Origin: Auritidibacter sp. Marseille-P8566
Lineage (GTDB): Bacteria; Actinomycetota; Actinomycetes; Actinomycetales; Microbacteriaceae
Reading direction: 5' to 3'
DNA length: 64,000 nucleotides
NCBI GenBank assembly: GCA_945895375.1
Contig: CAMDEE010000004.1
Span: 62,001-126,000 of the forward strand
Positions 63,854 through 64,000 of this stretch are shown in pieces. Made by a program: the position numbers and the translations under genes. The notes beneath the pieces were generated by a model, which saw nothing but the letters and a program-made list of their open reading frames with translations, had not been told where the DNA came from and did not search any database. The number at the start of each line of letters is the position of its first letter. Position 1 is the stretch's first letter.

Positions 63854-64000
63854 GTAACTTAGCCGGCACTACCTTATCCGGTAGATATGAAATCAAAGAG
63901 GTAATCGCCAGAGGCGGTATGGCTACCGTTTATTTAGCTAAAGATTTACGCCTTGCTCGAGAAGTTGCGGTTAAAGTTATCCACCCTCACCTTTCAGAAG
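63850..64000 (+). CDS. Ser/Thr protein kinase, N-terminal part (PknL/PknB type)
   Basis: Only the first 50 codons are in the window. They hold the start of a Hanks-type kinase domain: [20 protein letters not shown], with the Gly-rich loop, and [11 protein letters not shown], with the invariant Lys. This matches actinobacterial PknB/PknL kinases. Context (Rv2175c-like gene and polyprenyl synthase nearby) favours PknL. The C-terminal part, including any extracellular sensor domain, is outside the window. Confidence 0.92.
   Translation, partial: MSNLAGTTLSGRYEIKEVIARGGMATVYLAKDLRLAREVAVKVIHPHLSE

Noticed and set aside
1-64000. Mobile elements, prophage, CRISPR arrays or integration sites
   Set aside because: No transposase, integrase, phage gene or regularly spaced repeat was seen; the tRNA-Leu gene has no repeated 3' end nearby that would suggest an attachment site.

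Overview
The window is a dense, gene-ordered stretch of a high-GC-lineage actinobacterial chromosome whose base composition looks unusually low for the phylum (roughly mid-to-high 40s % G+C by eye; not computed). The lineage call rests on RbpA, DivIVA/Wag31, SepF, DUF3040 and DUF3043 proteins, PafB/PafC, the HelY-type helicase beside tatAC, the lnt-ppm-rbpA trio, the diheme QcrC/Rieske QcrA/QcrB respiratory cluster, and the Rv2175c-like gene beside a PknL-type kinase. The MurE active-site variants and short intergenic gaps suggest a streamlined Microbacteriaceae, possibly a planktonic freshwater or marine member; that placement is inference. No prophage, insertion sequence, CRISPR array or recombinase was seen.

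Layout. 1-2.3 kb: tail of a glycosyltransferase, a histidine phosphatase, a sirtuin and a secreted protein of unknown function. 2.4-2.54 kb: tRNA-Leu(GAG) with a terminator. 2.65-4.6 kb: small acidic protein plus uppP, converging on a PAC2 protein. 4.6-15.3 kb (+ strand): HAD phosphatase, trmI, FKBP lipoprotein, pafB, pafC, a small membrane protein, tatA, tatC, helY, lnt, ppm. The pupylation/proteasome genes that often lie between trmI and the FKBP gene are absent. 15.3-18.9 kb: rbpA, glycerophosphodiesterase, YczE-like protein, NUDIX hydrolase, trpD. 18.9-26.2 kb: ctaE-qcrCAB converge on ctaC-ctaD-ctaF across a gap with two back-to-back terminators; together they encode the bc1-aa3 respiratory supercomplex. 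26.3-32.2 kb: Fe-S insertion protein, M20 peptidase, DUF3043 protein, a PLP decarboxylase/aldo-keto reductase pair and pyrD. 32.3-37.8 kb: nrdJ and nrdR behind two NrdR-box-like sites, then hisD and a flavin reductase. 37.8-60.7 kb (- strand): a long run of mostly tightly packed cell-wall and division genes, mraZ-rsmH-ftsL?-ftsI-murE-murF-mraY-murD-ftsW-murG-murC-ftsQ-ftsZ-yggS-sepF-yggT-divIVA-lspA-rluD-dnaE, headed by three 10-bp-phased GTGG repeats that look like an MraZ operator. 60.9-64 kb: DUF3040 protein, polyprenyl diphosphate synthase, Rv2175c-like regulator, a LysM protein without signal peptide, and the start of a Ser/Thr kinase.

How it fits together. Much of the window serves the envelope: precursor synthesis (MurC-F, MraY, MurG), lipid-carrier supply and recycling (polyprenyl synthase, UppP), septal assembly (FtsZ/Q/W/I, SepF, DivIVA), lipoprotein maturation (LspA, Lnt), dolichol/polyprenol-mannose synthesis (Ppm) and Tat export; Tat substrates probably include the Rieske protein. 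The clearest unusual feature is compaction: six of eight convergent gene pairs overlap at their 3' ends, one by 72 bp. I did not find an obviously new multi-gene system; the best leads are the two operators, the loss of the pupylation locus with PafBC retained, the signal-less LysM protein coupled to a kinase, and a few unrecognised small or secreted proteins.
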